Assembly: GCF_001531445.1 (NCBI RefSeq)
Contig: NZ_LQYA01000007.1
Span: forward strand, 32,730 to 96,729
From: Sporosarcina koreensis
GTDB lineage: Bacteria > Bacillota > Bacilli > Bacillales_A > Planococcaceae
Direction of reading: 5' to 3'
Length of the DNA: 64,000 bases
Part shown: positions 1-7,831 of the stretch, in pieces
How positions within the stretch are numbered: position 1 is the stretch's first letter
Layout of the letters: every line of letters starts with the position of its first letter
Position numbers and translations under genes: made by a program
Notes under the pieces: model-generated
What the model saw: the letters and a program-made list of their open reading frames with translations, nothing else
Database searches by the model: none
What the model was told of the DNA's origin: nothing

Positions 1-467
1 AGGAATGAAACAGCGATTGCCTCTACGCCTTCATTCTTGAAATGTTCGATGCATTCTTTCACTTCATCCGTACTTAATTCACGTAACACTTCACCTTTAT
101 AATTTACGCGTTCATTTACTTCACGGCGTAAATAGCGTTCGACGAAGGGTGTCGGTTTTTCATAGTTCACATTAAAGAGATCCGGACGGTTTCCTCGGGC
201 GATTTCCAATACATCACGGAACCCCTTCGTTGTAATAAGAGCTGTTTTGGCCCCTTTCCTTTCCGTCAATGCGTTAATAATAACCGTTGTCCCGTGAATG
301 AACATTGAGATGGACGACTGATCTACGCCGCTTTTCTTAATGACATCCAGCACACCCTTTTCAAAGTTCGGTGGGGTCGTACTGCTTTTATCAATCCCAA
401 TAGTTCCATTCTCGTCAACGTACACTAGATCGGTGAAAGTTCCTCCGATATCCGTAGCTACTCTCAT
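1..467 (-). CDS. Hydantoinase/oxoprolinase family protein, N-terminal part (cut by window edge)
   Basis: The reading frame opens at an ATG at 467 on the minus strand and runs off the left edge after about 155 codons. The translation begins MRVATDIGGTFTDLVYVDE, the phosphate-binding ATPase-like start (DIGGTFTD) typical of HyuA/N-methylhydantoinase A and 5-oxoprolinase subunits, and later shows the family block IHGTTVIINAL near residues 62-72. Family members use ATP to open hydantoin, oxoproline or related rings, or carboxylate ketones, usually with a HyuB partner. The gene starts 18 bases after the XRE-cupin regulator gene and is likely co-transcribed with it. The exact substrate cannot be told from this part. 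Confidence 0.85.
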   Translation of the reverse strand, partial: MRVATDIGGTFTDLVYVDENGTIGIDKSSTTPPNFEKGVLDVIKKSGVDQSSISMFIHGTTVIINALTERKGAKTALITTKGFRDVLEIARGNRPDLFNVNYEKPTPFVERYLRREVNERVNYKGEVLRELSTDEVKECIEHFKNEGVEAIAVSF

Positions 468-485
468 GCTGTTCACACTCCTATA

Positions 486-1031
486 TTAGAAAATGATTGG
501 TGTCACGATGCTTAAAACGATACTTTCCGTTGAAAGGGGATTTTCCCATTGGTGAATTAAACTGGAAGGATAATGGATCGTATCTCCTTCGAATAAATGA
601 AACTTCTTTTCATTCAAATAGAAAATAACTTCACCTTTCAACACATAATAGAATTCCTCTCCATTGTGGCTATACGGATGCTGCTCATGCATATGTGGAG
701 GCAGTACAACTTTTAGAGGCTCCAGTTTCCGATTGTTAAATGTACCGGTCAGTCTTGTATACACTTGGCTGCCGGAGCCTGTCGTAAAACTATGGTGCTC
801 GTTCGCACGAACAACGTATTGCTCTTGTGTGTTTTCTTCCAAAAAGAAATAATTAATATGGATCCCGAGTGCATCAGAAATCTTTTTGAGTGAAGTGATG
901 GATAGCGACGATGCACCTCTTTCGATTTGAGATAAAAAACTGAGTGATAATCCCGTTACCTCACTCAAATCCTTAAGCGTTAGGTTGCGCTCCTGTCGTA
1001 AAGCTTTGATCTTAATATGAATTTCATCCAT
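486..1031 (-). CDS. XRE-family regulator with C-terminal cupin domain
   Basis: A 181-residue protein. Residues about 6-62 form a helix-turn-helix of the XRE/HTH_3 type (IKALRQERNLTLKDLSEVTG... then SLSFLSQIERGASS). Residues about 105-175 form a cupin barrel with the metal-ligand-like block PHMHEQHPYSHNGEEFYYVL. Proteins of this build bind DNA through the N-terminus and sense a small molecule in the cupin. The start ATG follows AAAGGAT at a good distance. It lies immediately upstream of the HyuA gene on the same strand, so it probably controls that operon; this is inference from position. Confidence 0.88.
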   Translation of the reverse strand: MDEIHIKIKALRQERNLTLKDLSEVTGLSLSFLSQIERGASSLSITSLKKISDALGIHINYFFLEENTQEQYVVRANEHHSFTTGSGSQVYTRLTGTFNNRKLEPLKVVLPPHMHEQHPYSHNGEEFYYVLKGEVIFYLNEKKFHLFEGDTIHYPSSLIHQWENPLSTESIVLSIVTPIIF

Positions 1032-1172
1032 TACGAATATCCTTTCAGAATTGAAGTATATGTGTAATAGTTATGAATATAGCATAATCATTTTTTAGTT
1101 GCAAGGACTATTAATAATTATCTGCAAACTTTTTTTGGAAGTAGATTATAGTTTTTCCAGTATGAAAATAGT

Positions 1173-1197
1173 AAAAACGCTCAATTTGAGCGTTTTT
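1173..1197. terminator. Strong bidirectional hairpin between divergent genes
   Basis: AAAAACGCTCA, a three-base loop, then TGAGCGTTTTT forms an 11-bp stem with U-runs on either strand. It sits between the divergently transcribed XRE-cupin gene and the dehydrogenase gene, where neither gene needs a terminator downstream. The rest of the 1032-1387 interval contains no other convincing gene. Confidence 0.7.
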
Positions 1198-1387
1198 TAA
1201 CGTTTATTTACTAGCATTATTTTATCCTTAGGTGCTTTTTGAGTTCCTCAAAACAAAGAAAAGGACTCATACTTTAGAAACGAGGTGTTATACTTATTAT
1301 GCAAAATTGTCTGATTTTCAATAAGGTCATCTTCCGTAAACGGGATAGATTGTTATGAACATAGAATCGACTAAAGGAGTGTGTTTC

Positions 1388-2137
1388 TTGAAAGCGAAAT
1401 GCCTCATATTCAATAAATTTGGCAACTCACAAGAAGTGCTTAAGGTTAAATATAAAGATATTCAACCCCAAAAAGAAGACGAGGTACTTGTGCGCATGGT
1501 AGCCAGACCAATTAACCCATCTGATTTAATACCGATAAGAGGTGCCTACTCTCATAGAATTTCATTACCAAATATTCCGGGTTATGAAGGAGTCGGAATT
1601 GTTAAAAACGTAGGTTCCTCGGCATCTCAAAGTCTTATTGGCAAGCGTGTCTTTCCTTTGAGAGGAGAAGGCACTTGGCAAGAGTTTGTTAAAATATCGG
1701 CAGAATATACAGTAGTAATTCCAGATTCTATTGATGACATTACAGCTGCGCAAATGTACATAAATCCAATTACAGCATGGGTTATCTGTACGCAAGAATT
1801 AAAGTTGAAACCAGATGATGTCCTCTTGGTCAATGCTAGCGGTTCAGCTATCGGGCATATTTTTGCTCAATTATCAAAAGTTCTCGACTTCCGATTAATT
1901 GCGATAACCAGGAATGATAAATACTCAAAGGATCTACAAAAGTTCGGTGCTTCTTATGTGATTAATGCCTCTCTATATCCATTGCACGAAACAGTTATGG
2001 ATTTGACTGGTGGAGTTGGAGCTGATGCAGCTATTGATTCGATTGGAGGAGCAGCTGGTAATAACTTAGCATTTTGTGTTCGTCCTGAACGTACTTTTTT
2101 AACCTTAGGTCTCTTATCAGGAATCCAAGTAGACTGA
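1388..2137 (+). pseudogene. Zinc-type/quinone oxidoreductase-like MDR protein, C-terminally truncated
   Basis: The best start is TTG at 1388, eight bases after AAAGGAG (1373-1379), giving 249 residues beginning LKAKCLIFNKFGN. Residues 1-120 match the GroES-like MDR domain (NPSDLIPIRGAY, GYEGVGIV). Residues about 135-240 form the Rossmann domain (LLVNASGSAIGHIFAQLSK, then GGVGADAAIDSIGG). Family members, including the YhdH/QOR-like group, are usually 320-340 residues, so roughly the last 80 are missing. A TGA at 2135 falls where relatives continue with a tryptophan, and 35 more in-frame codons follow to a TAA at 2243, but these do not resemble the family end. I read it as a degraded gene; a functional short protein is possible. 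Confidence 0.6.
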
Positions 2138-2326
2138 TGGAAAGCAGCTGACAGAGCGATAATGGAATTCACCGATGAAAATGACGTCGAATCTAAAGAA
2201 GAAAAACTTAGAGAAGTAATAACGAAGTGGCTGGAAGTCATTTAAGCAGGGGTTTTCTAAATATTATTGTGGAAGCAGACTAAATTGAATGAAAGAACGA
2301 AGAATGCCCGGAAAGCAATATGCCTT

Positions 2327-2355
2327 AAAAAGACGTCCACTAGTATAGGACGTCT
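2327..2355 (-). terminator. Rho-independent terminator of the NTF2-like gene
   Basis: On the minus strand AGACGTCC (2355-2348), a 9-base loop, GGACGTCT (2338-2331), then a run of T. It follows the stop codon of the NTF2-like gene by about ten bases. Confidence 0.85.
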
Positions 2356-2364
2356 CCCCCAAGA

Positions 2365-2724
2365 TCATTTGGGTAATGGACTTAAATGTTCGTGGATAAG
2401 AAGCCATTCATCGGATTCTTTGACGAAGATATTTGTGGCTCTTCCACGACCACTAGCATACTTTCCATTGATGTAGCCTTCATAAAAATATGTATAAGTA
2501 CATGTTGCTGAGTCACTTCCGGCATATATCCACTTCACATCTTGCGCTTGATAGTTTTCTTCTTGAACAATAGACCAAGCGTTTTCAAAGTATGTTTGTA
2601 TTTCTTCATGAGTTGTACAAGTTTGATCTGAAAAGAAATAAACAGCATGAGGATGAAGTAATTTTCTAACCTCATCAAATTTATGAGTATTTGTAGCTTT
2701 AATGTAATTGTGAAGCACCTTCAA
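2365..2724 (-). CDS. NTF2-like/SnoaL-fold protein (YybH/DUF4440-like)
   Basis: A small alpha+beta protein of 119 residues when started at TTG 2724, which has CAGGAG (2738-2733) eight bases upstream; an ATG further upstream at 2811 lacks a good ribosome site and overlaps the repeat element. The pattern of an N-terminal helical segment (NYIKATNTHKFDEVRKLLHPHAVYFF) followed by alternating strands ending in ESDEWLLIHEHLSPLP is characteristic of the NTF2-like cone fold. Such proteins are often enzymes or ligand-binding proteins of unknown substrate. It is a monocistronic unit with its own terminator. Function unknown. Confidence 0.7.
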   Translation of the reverse strand: MKVLHNYIKATNTHKFDEVRKLLHPHAVYFFSDQTCTTHEEIQTYFENAWSIVQEENYQAQDVKWIYAGSDSATCTYTYFYEGYINGKYASGRGRATNIFVKESDEWLLIHEHLSPLPK

Positions 2725-2799
2725 CGTAAACACTCCTGTCTCTTTTATTACCGATAATTGTAGCATGATTTTGTAAGGATAATAGGAGTTGTTATTATA

Positions 2800-2810
2800 C
2801 AGTTCGACCA
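2800..2810 (-). repeat. TGGTCGAACTG intergenic repeat, copy 1
   Basis: CAGTTCGACCA on the plus strand. It lies between the terminator of the CatB-like gene and the NTF2-like gene. Identical copies occur at 4129-4139 and 4738-4748, and a variant at 3755-3765. Confidence 0.6.
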
Positions 2811-2842
2811 AACTGCCAAGTAAGGAGTTTTTACTAAAATAA

Positions 2843-2879
2843 ATAGTCCCTTCTTAATTAGTGATTAAGAAGAGACTAT
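2843..2879 (-). terminator. Terminator of the CatB-like gene
   Basis: A 16-bp stem with one mismatch (2843-2858 with 2864-2879) around a five-base loop, followed on the minus strand by the U-rich stretch TTTATTTTAG. It is about 54 bases past the acetyltransferase stop. Confidence 0.75.
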
Positions 2880-2932
2880 GACACGTATTAAAGTTATTCG
2901 TTTTTATTTAATGAAATAACAAAAATCAAACA

Positions 2933-3589
2933 TTATGGTTTAATTTCCCTTTTGTAAAAGTCATATAATTGGTTAATAGAAGTACTGGACAAGATATGAT
3001 TGGCACGTTCTATTAGCTCACGTTCCCAATCGAACCAACGCATTTCCTTCAACTTTTCGATTTCTTTGTCTGTAAAGCGTTTCTTTATTTCTTTAGCAGG
3101 GTTGCCACCTACTATCGTATATGGTGGGACATCTTTTGCAACGACCGATCCAGCCGCAACAATGGCACCTTCACCAATGGTCACACCAGGCATAATCATC
3201 GCATTCATGCCAATCCAGGCATCACTTTCAATGATTGTATCCCCTTTTGGTTCGTAAGAAGTTTCAATTTTCTCCACAAACGGATACACGGTAATCCATT
3301 CAGGATGATGATTGTTATTTCCGCCCATTAAAATAATGACACCACTTGCAATGCATACGTAATTTCCAATAATCAACTTATCTAAATGCCAACCATAGTC
3401 TTCGATGGGGTTAAATAACTTTCTTGATTTTTCATCTCCCCATAGGTATCTAACGCACCCATCTTCAAAATTTTGATTATCGTAGTAACCAGAAAAGTAG
3501 GAGTACTCCCCTACTTCAATCATTGGGTTTGTGACAATATCTTTTAAATACTTAATTTCAGACCAGTGGTTAAATCGGTTTTGTTTCAT
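2933..3589 (-). CDS. CatB/Vat-type xenobiotic O-acetyltransferase (hexapeptide repeat)
   Basis: A 218-residue left-handed beta-helix acetyltransferase. Family marks are MIEVGEYSYFSGYY near the N-terminus, the region around GGNNNHHPEWITVYPF carrying the likely catalytic histidine, hexapeptide turns (ESDAWIGMNAMIMPGVTIGEGAIVAAGSVV) and the end VPPYTIVGGNPAKEIKKRF. Known members acetylate chloramphenicol or streptogramin A with acetyl-CoA, but many chromosomal relatives have unknown acceptors, so resistance is not implied. GAGGG lies six bases before the ATG. It is a single-gene unit with its own terminator. Confidence 0.88.
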   Translation of the reverse strand: MKQNRFNHWSEIKYLKDIVTNPMIEVGEYSYFSGYYDNQNFEDGCVRYLWGDEKSRKLFNPIEDYGWHLDKLIIGNYVCIASGVIILMGGNNNHHPEWITVYPFVEKIETSYEPKGDTIIESDAWIGMNAMIMPGVTIGEGAIVAAGSVVAKDVPPYTIVGGNPAKEIKKRFTDKEIEKLKEMRWFDWERELIERANHILSSTSINQLYDFYKREIKP

Positions 3590-3754
3590 TTTTTTCCCTC
3601 GCTCCTAAGTAATATAAATCTTTTTTACTTAGAAGCTTAATACAGTAGCAACATTCTTAAACCGTTTCAAACGACGAACCATCGTCCTCATCCTATTCCT
3701 TTTTAATGGGGAGATTGTAACAAATGAATTATCTGTTTGTCAAATCTGACTGCA

Positions 3755-3765
3755 CAGTTCGCCCC
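3755..3765 (-). repeat. Variant copy of the TGGTCGAACTG repeat, copy 2
   Basis: CAGTTCGCCCC on the plus strand, 9 of 11 bases matching the other copies. It lies after the terminator of the small unknown gene and before the CatB-like gene when read on the minus strand. Confidence 0.45.
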
Positions 3766-3777
3766 TAATTGCAAAGT

Positions 3778-3803
3778 AAAAAAGCCCCCTATAAGAGAGG
3801 GAA
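3778..3803 (-). terminator. Probable terminator of the small unknown gene
   Basis: On the minus strand TTCCCT, a seven-base loop and AGGGGG (with two G-U pairs) precede a C and six T. The stem is weak, but the position just after the stop at 3814 fits. Confidence 0.5.
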
Positions 3804-3813
3804 CGTTTCATTA

Positions 3814-4035
3814 CTATAGAGGTTGTTGGTTCTGACAAGCCGGAAACCTATTAATATCCTGAATCATAAAAAAATCATATTGCTTTAAAGCAAATTGTGT
3901 TTGGTACAAGTATTCAATAACAAGAAGTTTACCATCAGAGGTACCGCACAAAACACCTGACGTCCCTTGACCATTTGTAAATGAAACGCCAACAGGTTGA
4001 CCGATCAGATATCTAATTTTAAAATACCATGGCAT
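3814..4035 (-). CDS. Small conserved-looking protein of unknown function
   Basis: The likely start is the ATG at 4035, eight bases after AAGGAG; the ATG two codons earlier is only two bases from it. The 73-residue product (MPWYFKIRYLIGQPVGVSF...) has a beta-rich pattern: the segment GQPVGVSFTNGQGTSGVLCG resembles the start of small Sm-like or spore-coat-associated beta-barrels (DUF2642/YuzF-like) of bacilli, but the likeness is only in pattern. No signal peptide or membrane segment. It stands alone between a terminator and a repeat copy. Function unknown. Confidence 0.6.
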   Translation of the reverse strand: MPWYFKIRYLIGQPVGVSFTNGQGTSGVLCGTSDGKLLVIEYLYQTQFALKQYDFFMIQDINRFPACQNQQPL

Positions 4036-4128
4036 AGTCATCTCTCCTTCAGAGCATTATATAACATCATATTGAAAGAGAAGAAATGGGTGCCTGTATT
4101 GTATAGATGATGTGAGCTGAAAATTTTG

Positions 4129-4139
4129 CAGTTCGACCA
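4129..4139 (-). repeat. TGGTCGAACTG intergenic repeat, copy 3
   Basis: CAGTTCGACCA on the plus strand, identical to copies 1 and 4. It lies between the DinB-like gene's terminator and the small unknown gene. Confidence 0.6.
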
Positions 4140-4175
4140 TTAGGTGCTCTAGATCAGTCACTATAATGCGTACTG

Positions 4176-4201
4176 AAAAAGCCTCTGCCGCTTCCAGAGG
4201 C
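4176..4201 (-). terminator. Terminator of the first DinB-like gene
   Basis: GCCTCTG (4201-4195), a seven-base loop and CAGAGGC (4187-4181), then five T on the minus strand. A clear intrinsic terminator 15 bases past the stop codon. Confidence 0.9.
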
Positions 4202-4215
4202 GTATAGATAATTTA

Positions 4216-4680
4216 CTATCTTTCCATTTTACGAATATATGCTATTTGTCCAATATGGTATGCATTATGAGTTGTGGCATTCGATATTATCGCCCACCAT
4301 TCAGCCTTCACAGGGTATCCATTTACAACAGATAGAAGTTGCTCTTCCTCGATGAGCTCTTGCCATTGAAGTAGTATGTTTAACAACTTTTCTTTTAATT
4401 CAAAGAAAGTAACCTCATCTCTAATCAGAAAAGTATCAGCATTATTAGTCGTTCGTGAACCTGCATTAACATGATTTTCTTTGTACCGTAATTGCCAAGT
4501 TTCATTCCAATATATTAGATGTTGAACAATTTCACCGATACTATAACTTGAATCATCGGGTTTCCAAAATGCTTCTGATTCAGATAGTCCATCAACTGCT
4601 TCATAGAAAGAGACATACCAACTACGATCATTAGCATTTGCAAGAAGTTGATCTAACAATATGGTCTTAGCATCAATCAT
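4216..4680 (-). CDS. DinB/YfiT-like four-helix-bundle metalloprotein
   Basis: A 154-residue protein with the three-histidine pattern of the DinB superfamily: EIVQHLIYWNETW near residue 50 and TTHNAYHIGQIAYIRK near 137-150. The superfamily are divalent-metal four-helix bundles; characterised members are thiol-dependent transferases (bacillithiol or mycothiol S-transferases) and isomerases, but most have no known substrate. AAGGAG lies 12 bases before the ATG. Monocistronic, flanked by the repeat and a terminator. Confidence 0.85.
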   Translation of the reverse strand: MIDAKTILLDQLLANANDRSWYVSFYEAVDGLSESEAFWKPDDSSYSIGEIVQHLIYWNETWQLRYKENHVNAGSRTTNNADTFLIRDEVTFFELKEKLLNILLQWQELIEEEQLLSVVNGYPVKAEWWAIISNATTHNAYHIGQIAYIRKMER

Positions 4681-4737
4681 ACATTATTCATCTCCTTAAT
4701 AATTATAACTTCCTGAATAGTATATCATTTCGATGAA

Positions 4738-4748
4738 CAGTTCGACCA
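4738..4748 (-). repeat. TGGTCGAACTG intergenic repeat, copy 4
   Basis: CAGTTCGACCA on the plus strand, identical to copies 1 and 3. It lies between the GNAT gene's terminator and the first DinB-like gene. Confidence 0.6.
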
Positions 4749-4768
4749 TAGTGCGTCTTCGTAACTAA

Positions 4769-4790
4769 AAAAGAGCTTTAAAGCTCTTTT
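4769..4790 (-). terminator. Terminator of the GNAT gene
   Basis: The palindrome AAAAGAGCTTTAAAGCTCTT TT forms a GAGCT stem with a four-base loop flanked by A and T runs; it would work on either strand and sits two bases past the GNAT stop. Confidence 0.75.
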
Positions 4791-4792
4791 GA

Positions 4793-5269
4793 TTAGACTC
4801 TCAAATGCAAAATATGTTGAGGACCATATGGGCCTTCATAAAATTCGTTTTCGTCTAGAAATCCAGTTTTTAAATAAAGATTATAAGCAGGAGTATTTCT
4901 CTGATTAACACCAAGGACAATTTCGTCAATTCCAGGAAGTTGATTTCTAACAAACTCAGGTAATAGCTGAAGTCCGATTTTTGCTAATCCCTGTCCTTGA
5001 TTTCTTGAATCAATTGAGAAAGCTATAAGTAAACGAGCATTAGGATTTTCACTATACTTTAAAAGTTTTTCGCCACCTTCTAATGCGAAATAACCAACTG
5101 GGATATTGTTTTTCAGAATTAGTATATGCTTAGCGCTATTGGAAATATTAGGACTGTTAATAGTATCCAAAGGCATACTTGTAAATTGGAGTTGTTCTTT
5201 CGGTAAATAGTAGTTCGATAGGTGTTCCTCGTATGAATCGGTATACTCAACCAGTACAACTGAAGCCAT
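4793..5269 (-). CDS. GNAT-family N-acetyltransferase
   Basis: The start at ATG 5269 follows GGGGG by eight bases; the longer frame to 5365 has no ribosome site. The 158-residue product has the GNAT core: KHILILKNNIPVGYFALEGG, then NARLLIAFSIDSRNQGQGLAKIGLQ, where RNQGQGLA is the acetyl-CoA pyrophosphate loop (Q/RxxGxG/A), and the C-terminal NTPAYNLYLKTGFLDENEF. The family transfers acetyl groups from acetyl-CoA to amines; the acceptor is not evident. It is followed by its own terminator. The longer upstream frame would overlap the second DinB-like gene by a few bases. Confidence 0.87.
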   Translation of the reverse strand: MASVVLVEYTDSYEEHLSNYYLPKEQLQFTSMPLDTINSPNISNSAKHILILKNNIPVGYFALEGGEKLLKYSENPNARLLIAFSIDSRNQGQGLAKIGLQLLPEFVRNQLPGIDEIVLGVNQRNTPAYNLYLKTGFLDENEFYEGPYGPQHILHLRV

Positions 5270-5355
5270 TATACGAACCCCCGAATTCATTAGTAATTTA
5301 ATTATCTTTTGATGCATCGTACAATCAAAATGAATTGTAACTAAAGTAACATAAA

Positions 5356-5829
5356 TTAATCCCAAACACGTACTCTTGGAACCCCTGCCGTTCTTAAATA
5401 ATCCAGTAATTGACCGGTATGGACTGATTCATGATAGGCGACTCTTAGCAACATATCACCCAAACTTCTTATGTAACCTGAATCAGAACGATCAATAGTA
5501 ATAGTTGATAAATCTTCTTCTGAAAATGATGTAATCGTTTCTAAGAACTGATTTCTAAATGGTTCTGCAAATTTCAATTCCGCATCTACAGTAGAAAAAG
5601 GTCTATTTTCAAATGGAGAGTCAAATACCGCTAAACTGCCTCGATTTTGGATGGCTAAATGGTAATAATGCTCACTTTCTAGCACATGCCTAATCATCTC
5701 TATACAAGTCATTGCCTCATCATCGGGCTTCCAATTTAGTTTTTCTTGGGGAATCGATGTCCATACTTTAATGCTTCTTCTTCGTGCTTCGTTGAAATTT
5801 AAAAGAATCAAATCAATTGAGTTCATCAT
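5356..5829 (-). CDS. DinB-like metalloprotein, second copy
   Basis: A 157-residue protein with the DinB histidine set: IEMIRHVLESEHYYHLAIQ (residues about 44-60) and LRVAYHESVHTGQLLDYLR (about 127-147). It is only distantly similar to the DinB-like protein at 4216-4680, so a recent duplication is unlikely. AAAGGAG precedes the ATG pair. It ends about 90 bases before the GNAT start with no obvious terminator between, so the two may be transcribed together. Substrate unknown. Confidence 0.86.
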   Translation of the reverse strand: MMNSIDLILLNFNEARRRSIKVWTSIPQEKLNWKPDDEAMTCIEMIRHVLESEHYYHLAIQNRGSLAVFDSPFENRPFSTVDAELKFAEPFRNQFLETITSFSEEDLSTITIDRSDSGYIRSLGDMLLRVAYHESVHTGQLLDYLRTAGVPRVRVWD

Positions 5830-5961
5830 TCATTCTCCTTTCATCGGTATGTATTCAATATACACGAATAAACGTTCGGATGGAAGGGTAGATTTTTGTT
5901 AAAACATTACGTATTAGGTTTGGCAAAAAGCATTTCTTTCTCGTTTTGTCAGATGTATGAT

Positions 5962-5986
5962 AAGAACGTCTACACTGGACGTTCTT
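5962..5986. terminator. Hairpin downstream of the PLP dehydratase gene
   Basis: AAGAACGTC and GACGTTCTT form a nine-bp stem with a seven-base loop. It lies about 20 bases after the dehydratase stop on the minus strand; the better T-run is on the plus strand, so its direction is uncertain. Confidence 0.5.
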
Positions 5987-6007
5987 TTAAAGGTCTATCT
6001 TTTTACT

Positions 6008-6967
6008 TTACTCCGTAATATCTACTAGTAATTGATGAATTTTATCTAAGTCTACATTACCGCCGGAGATGACGGTTACGATGTTTTTTCCTTGGATGTT
6101 AAGCTTATTGAACATAGCTGCGGCTACCGTCGTGGCGCTTGATGGTTCAATCAGTTGTTTTGTGCGTTCCATGACGAAGCTGAAGGCCTGACGGATTTCA
6201 TCTTCGCTGACAAGGACGAGATCGTCTACATATTTCATAAGGACAGGGAAGGTAAGGTCGCCCGGCTGATTGGTTCTTAATCCATCCGCAATGGTAGTGG
6301 TGGAGTCGATTGCGGTGATTTTCTTGTTTTGCAAAGATAGATAAGTATCATTAGCAATCTCGGGCTCTACACCAATCACTTTTATTTTCGGATTCGTTTC
6401 TTTAATGGCTGTTAGGATACCAGAAATGAGGCCACCACCGCCAATCGGGACAATGATTGCATCGATATGGTCCACTTGATCCAAAATTTCTAGGCCAACC
6501 GTTCCTTGCCCAGCCATGATGAATGGATCGTCATAAGGGGGAATGAATACGCCGCTTTCCTGATCGGCAATCGCCTGTGCTCTTGGCAACCGCTCTGCGG
6601 AAGTTGTCCCGCACATTTCGATTTTGCCATTATAAGCCTGGATTGCGTTCACCTTACACTTACTGACATTTTCGGGTACGACAATTGTAGCCGGAATCCC
6701 ATATTTATTGGCAACGTAGGCTACGGCTTGCCCGTGGTTGCCTGATGACGCTGCTGTCACATACTTCGCGCCAATTTCCATCGCATGAATGACTTTATTG
6801 CTGGCTCCTCGTATTTTAAAGGAGCCCGTTTTTTGTAGGTGTTCTGATTTTAATAATAACTGGTTCCCGCATAGGGTAGAGAGTTGCTCTGATTGTAAAA
6901 TCGGTGTTATATGTGCGATATCGCTAATTCGTTCTCTGGCAGCTTTAACATCATTTAAAGAAATCAT
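6008..6967 (-). CDS. PLP-dependent threonine/serine dehydratase family enzyme
   Basis: A 319-residue fold-type II PLP enzyme. The Schiff-base lysine is in KTGSFKIRGA near residue 51, the substrate loop is AASSGNHGQAVAY, and the phosphate-binding glycine loop is VPIGGGGLISG. Length and the lack of an ACT regulatory domain match catabolic threonine/serine dehydratases (TdcB-like), serine racemases and the hydroxyectoine-pathway EutB; the sequence alone does not separate them. Reaction: deamination of L-threonine or L-serine to the 2-oxoacid and ammonia. Monocistronic; the gene upstream is divergent. Confidence 0.85.
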   Translation of the reverse strand: MISLNDVKAARERISDIAHITPILQSEQLSTLCGNQLLLKSEHLQKTGSFKIRGASNKVIHAMEIGAKYVTAASSGNHGQAVAYVANKYGIPATIVVPENVSKCKVNAIQAYNGKIEMCGTTSAERLPRAQAIADQESGVFIPPYDDPFIMAGQGTVGLEILDQVDHIDAIIVPIGGGGLISGILTAIKETNPKIKVIGVEPEIANDTYLSLQNKKITAIDSTTTIADGLRTNQPGDLTFPVLMKYVDDLVLVSEDEIRQAFSFVMERTKQLIEPSSATTVAAAMFNKLNIQGKNIVTVISGGNVDLDKIHQLLVDITE

Positions 6968-7791
6968 GATTCATCCATCCCTTCTTTTTAACAGTCCTAT
7001 CTCTGTATGTAAAGTAAGTAAAGCCTACCGCTATGCATGCTTTCCCCCAATCTACTATTCCTATCTCTAACTTTTGTGTCTATAGTGCCAGCAACGGGCG
7101 CATTTGTTGGAATAGTAGTCTTTCGGTTAGTATCCGGATAGGCTTGCACATCCATTTCCCCACAGTTTCGAGATAAGTCTCCCTTTCCGTGTGTGGTTGT
7201 AAAAAGAGGTTTGTTGCTAGAATAATCTAACTCCTATTATACAACTTGTATATAGATTTCCCTATAGGATTAAGAATTATTTAACCGGGGAATTTCGACT
7301 GCTTATTTCGGGCTGAAACGACATCGAAAATGTATGCTTATTTTCTTGATGAACGCTCATAAAATCCGTAGCTGTGTACATACTTACTTGTTTCTCGCTC
7401 GCTCATAAATTGCACACACAATCCGTAGAACACACACCGATACTCCGGACAATAATGGAGGGAAGAGTCTCCTTCCAGTCCAGCTGTTTTTGGAGTGCAA
7501 TAAAGCTGTTTCTTATGTTATTCTAGTTCATGTGATAGATCCTTATAATTAGGCTTTGGAGAAAACTTCCGAACCTGGTTACAAGGCTTTTTTTATGCAT
7601 TACAAGTTCTAAATCTTCTCAACCCACCAAAATCTCCTTTCTCATTTAGCCATTTACGTGCTGACCTTATACATAATGAATGTAGTAAAATCAGCTGGTA
7701 TAAAATTTTTTTATCGTCTGTTTAAATTTTTTCAATTTCCTTTTTCTAAAAATCTCTTGTACGATTTGTTTACAGAGTATTCGCTCCTCGT
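6968..7791. other. Long intergenic region without recognisable gene
   Basis: About 820 bases separate the dehydratase from the amidohydrolase, which are divergent. No frame here has a plausible protein or ribosome site. It must contain both promoters. The base composition turns AT-rich towards 7690-7790, as expected upstream of a promoter. I could not place -35/-10 boxes with confidence. Confidence 0.5.
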
Positions 7792-7807
7792 GTGAAAGCG
7801 ATTACAA
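7792..7807 (+). promoter_or_regulatory. Candidate cre site (CcpA operator)
   Basis: GTGAAAGCGATTACAA fits the Bacillus catabolite-responsive element consensus WTGNNARCGNWWWCAW at every position but the first. It lies 25 bases before the amidohydrolase start, where CcpA binding would repress the amidohydrolase-transporter operon when preferred sugars are present. Confidence 0.65.
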
Positions 7808-7831
7808 CAAAGAAGGGCAGGAGAGCGATTA

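Noticed and set aside
2933-3589. Antibiotic-resistance determinant (CatB or Vat)
   Set aside because: The fold is right but chromosomal relatives with unknown substrates are common; sequence alone does not establish resistance.
2300-4800. Integron with attC sites
   Set aside because: The repeat core differs from GTTRRRY at one key base, no long attC palindrome surrounds it, and no integrase gene is present in the window.
7700-7830. Sigma-54 type -24/-12 promoter in front of the amidohydrolase
   Set aside because: No TGGCAC-N5-TTGC pattern was found; a vegetative promoter could not be placed with confidence either.
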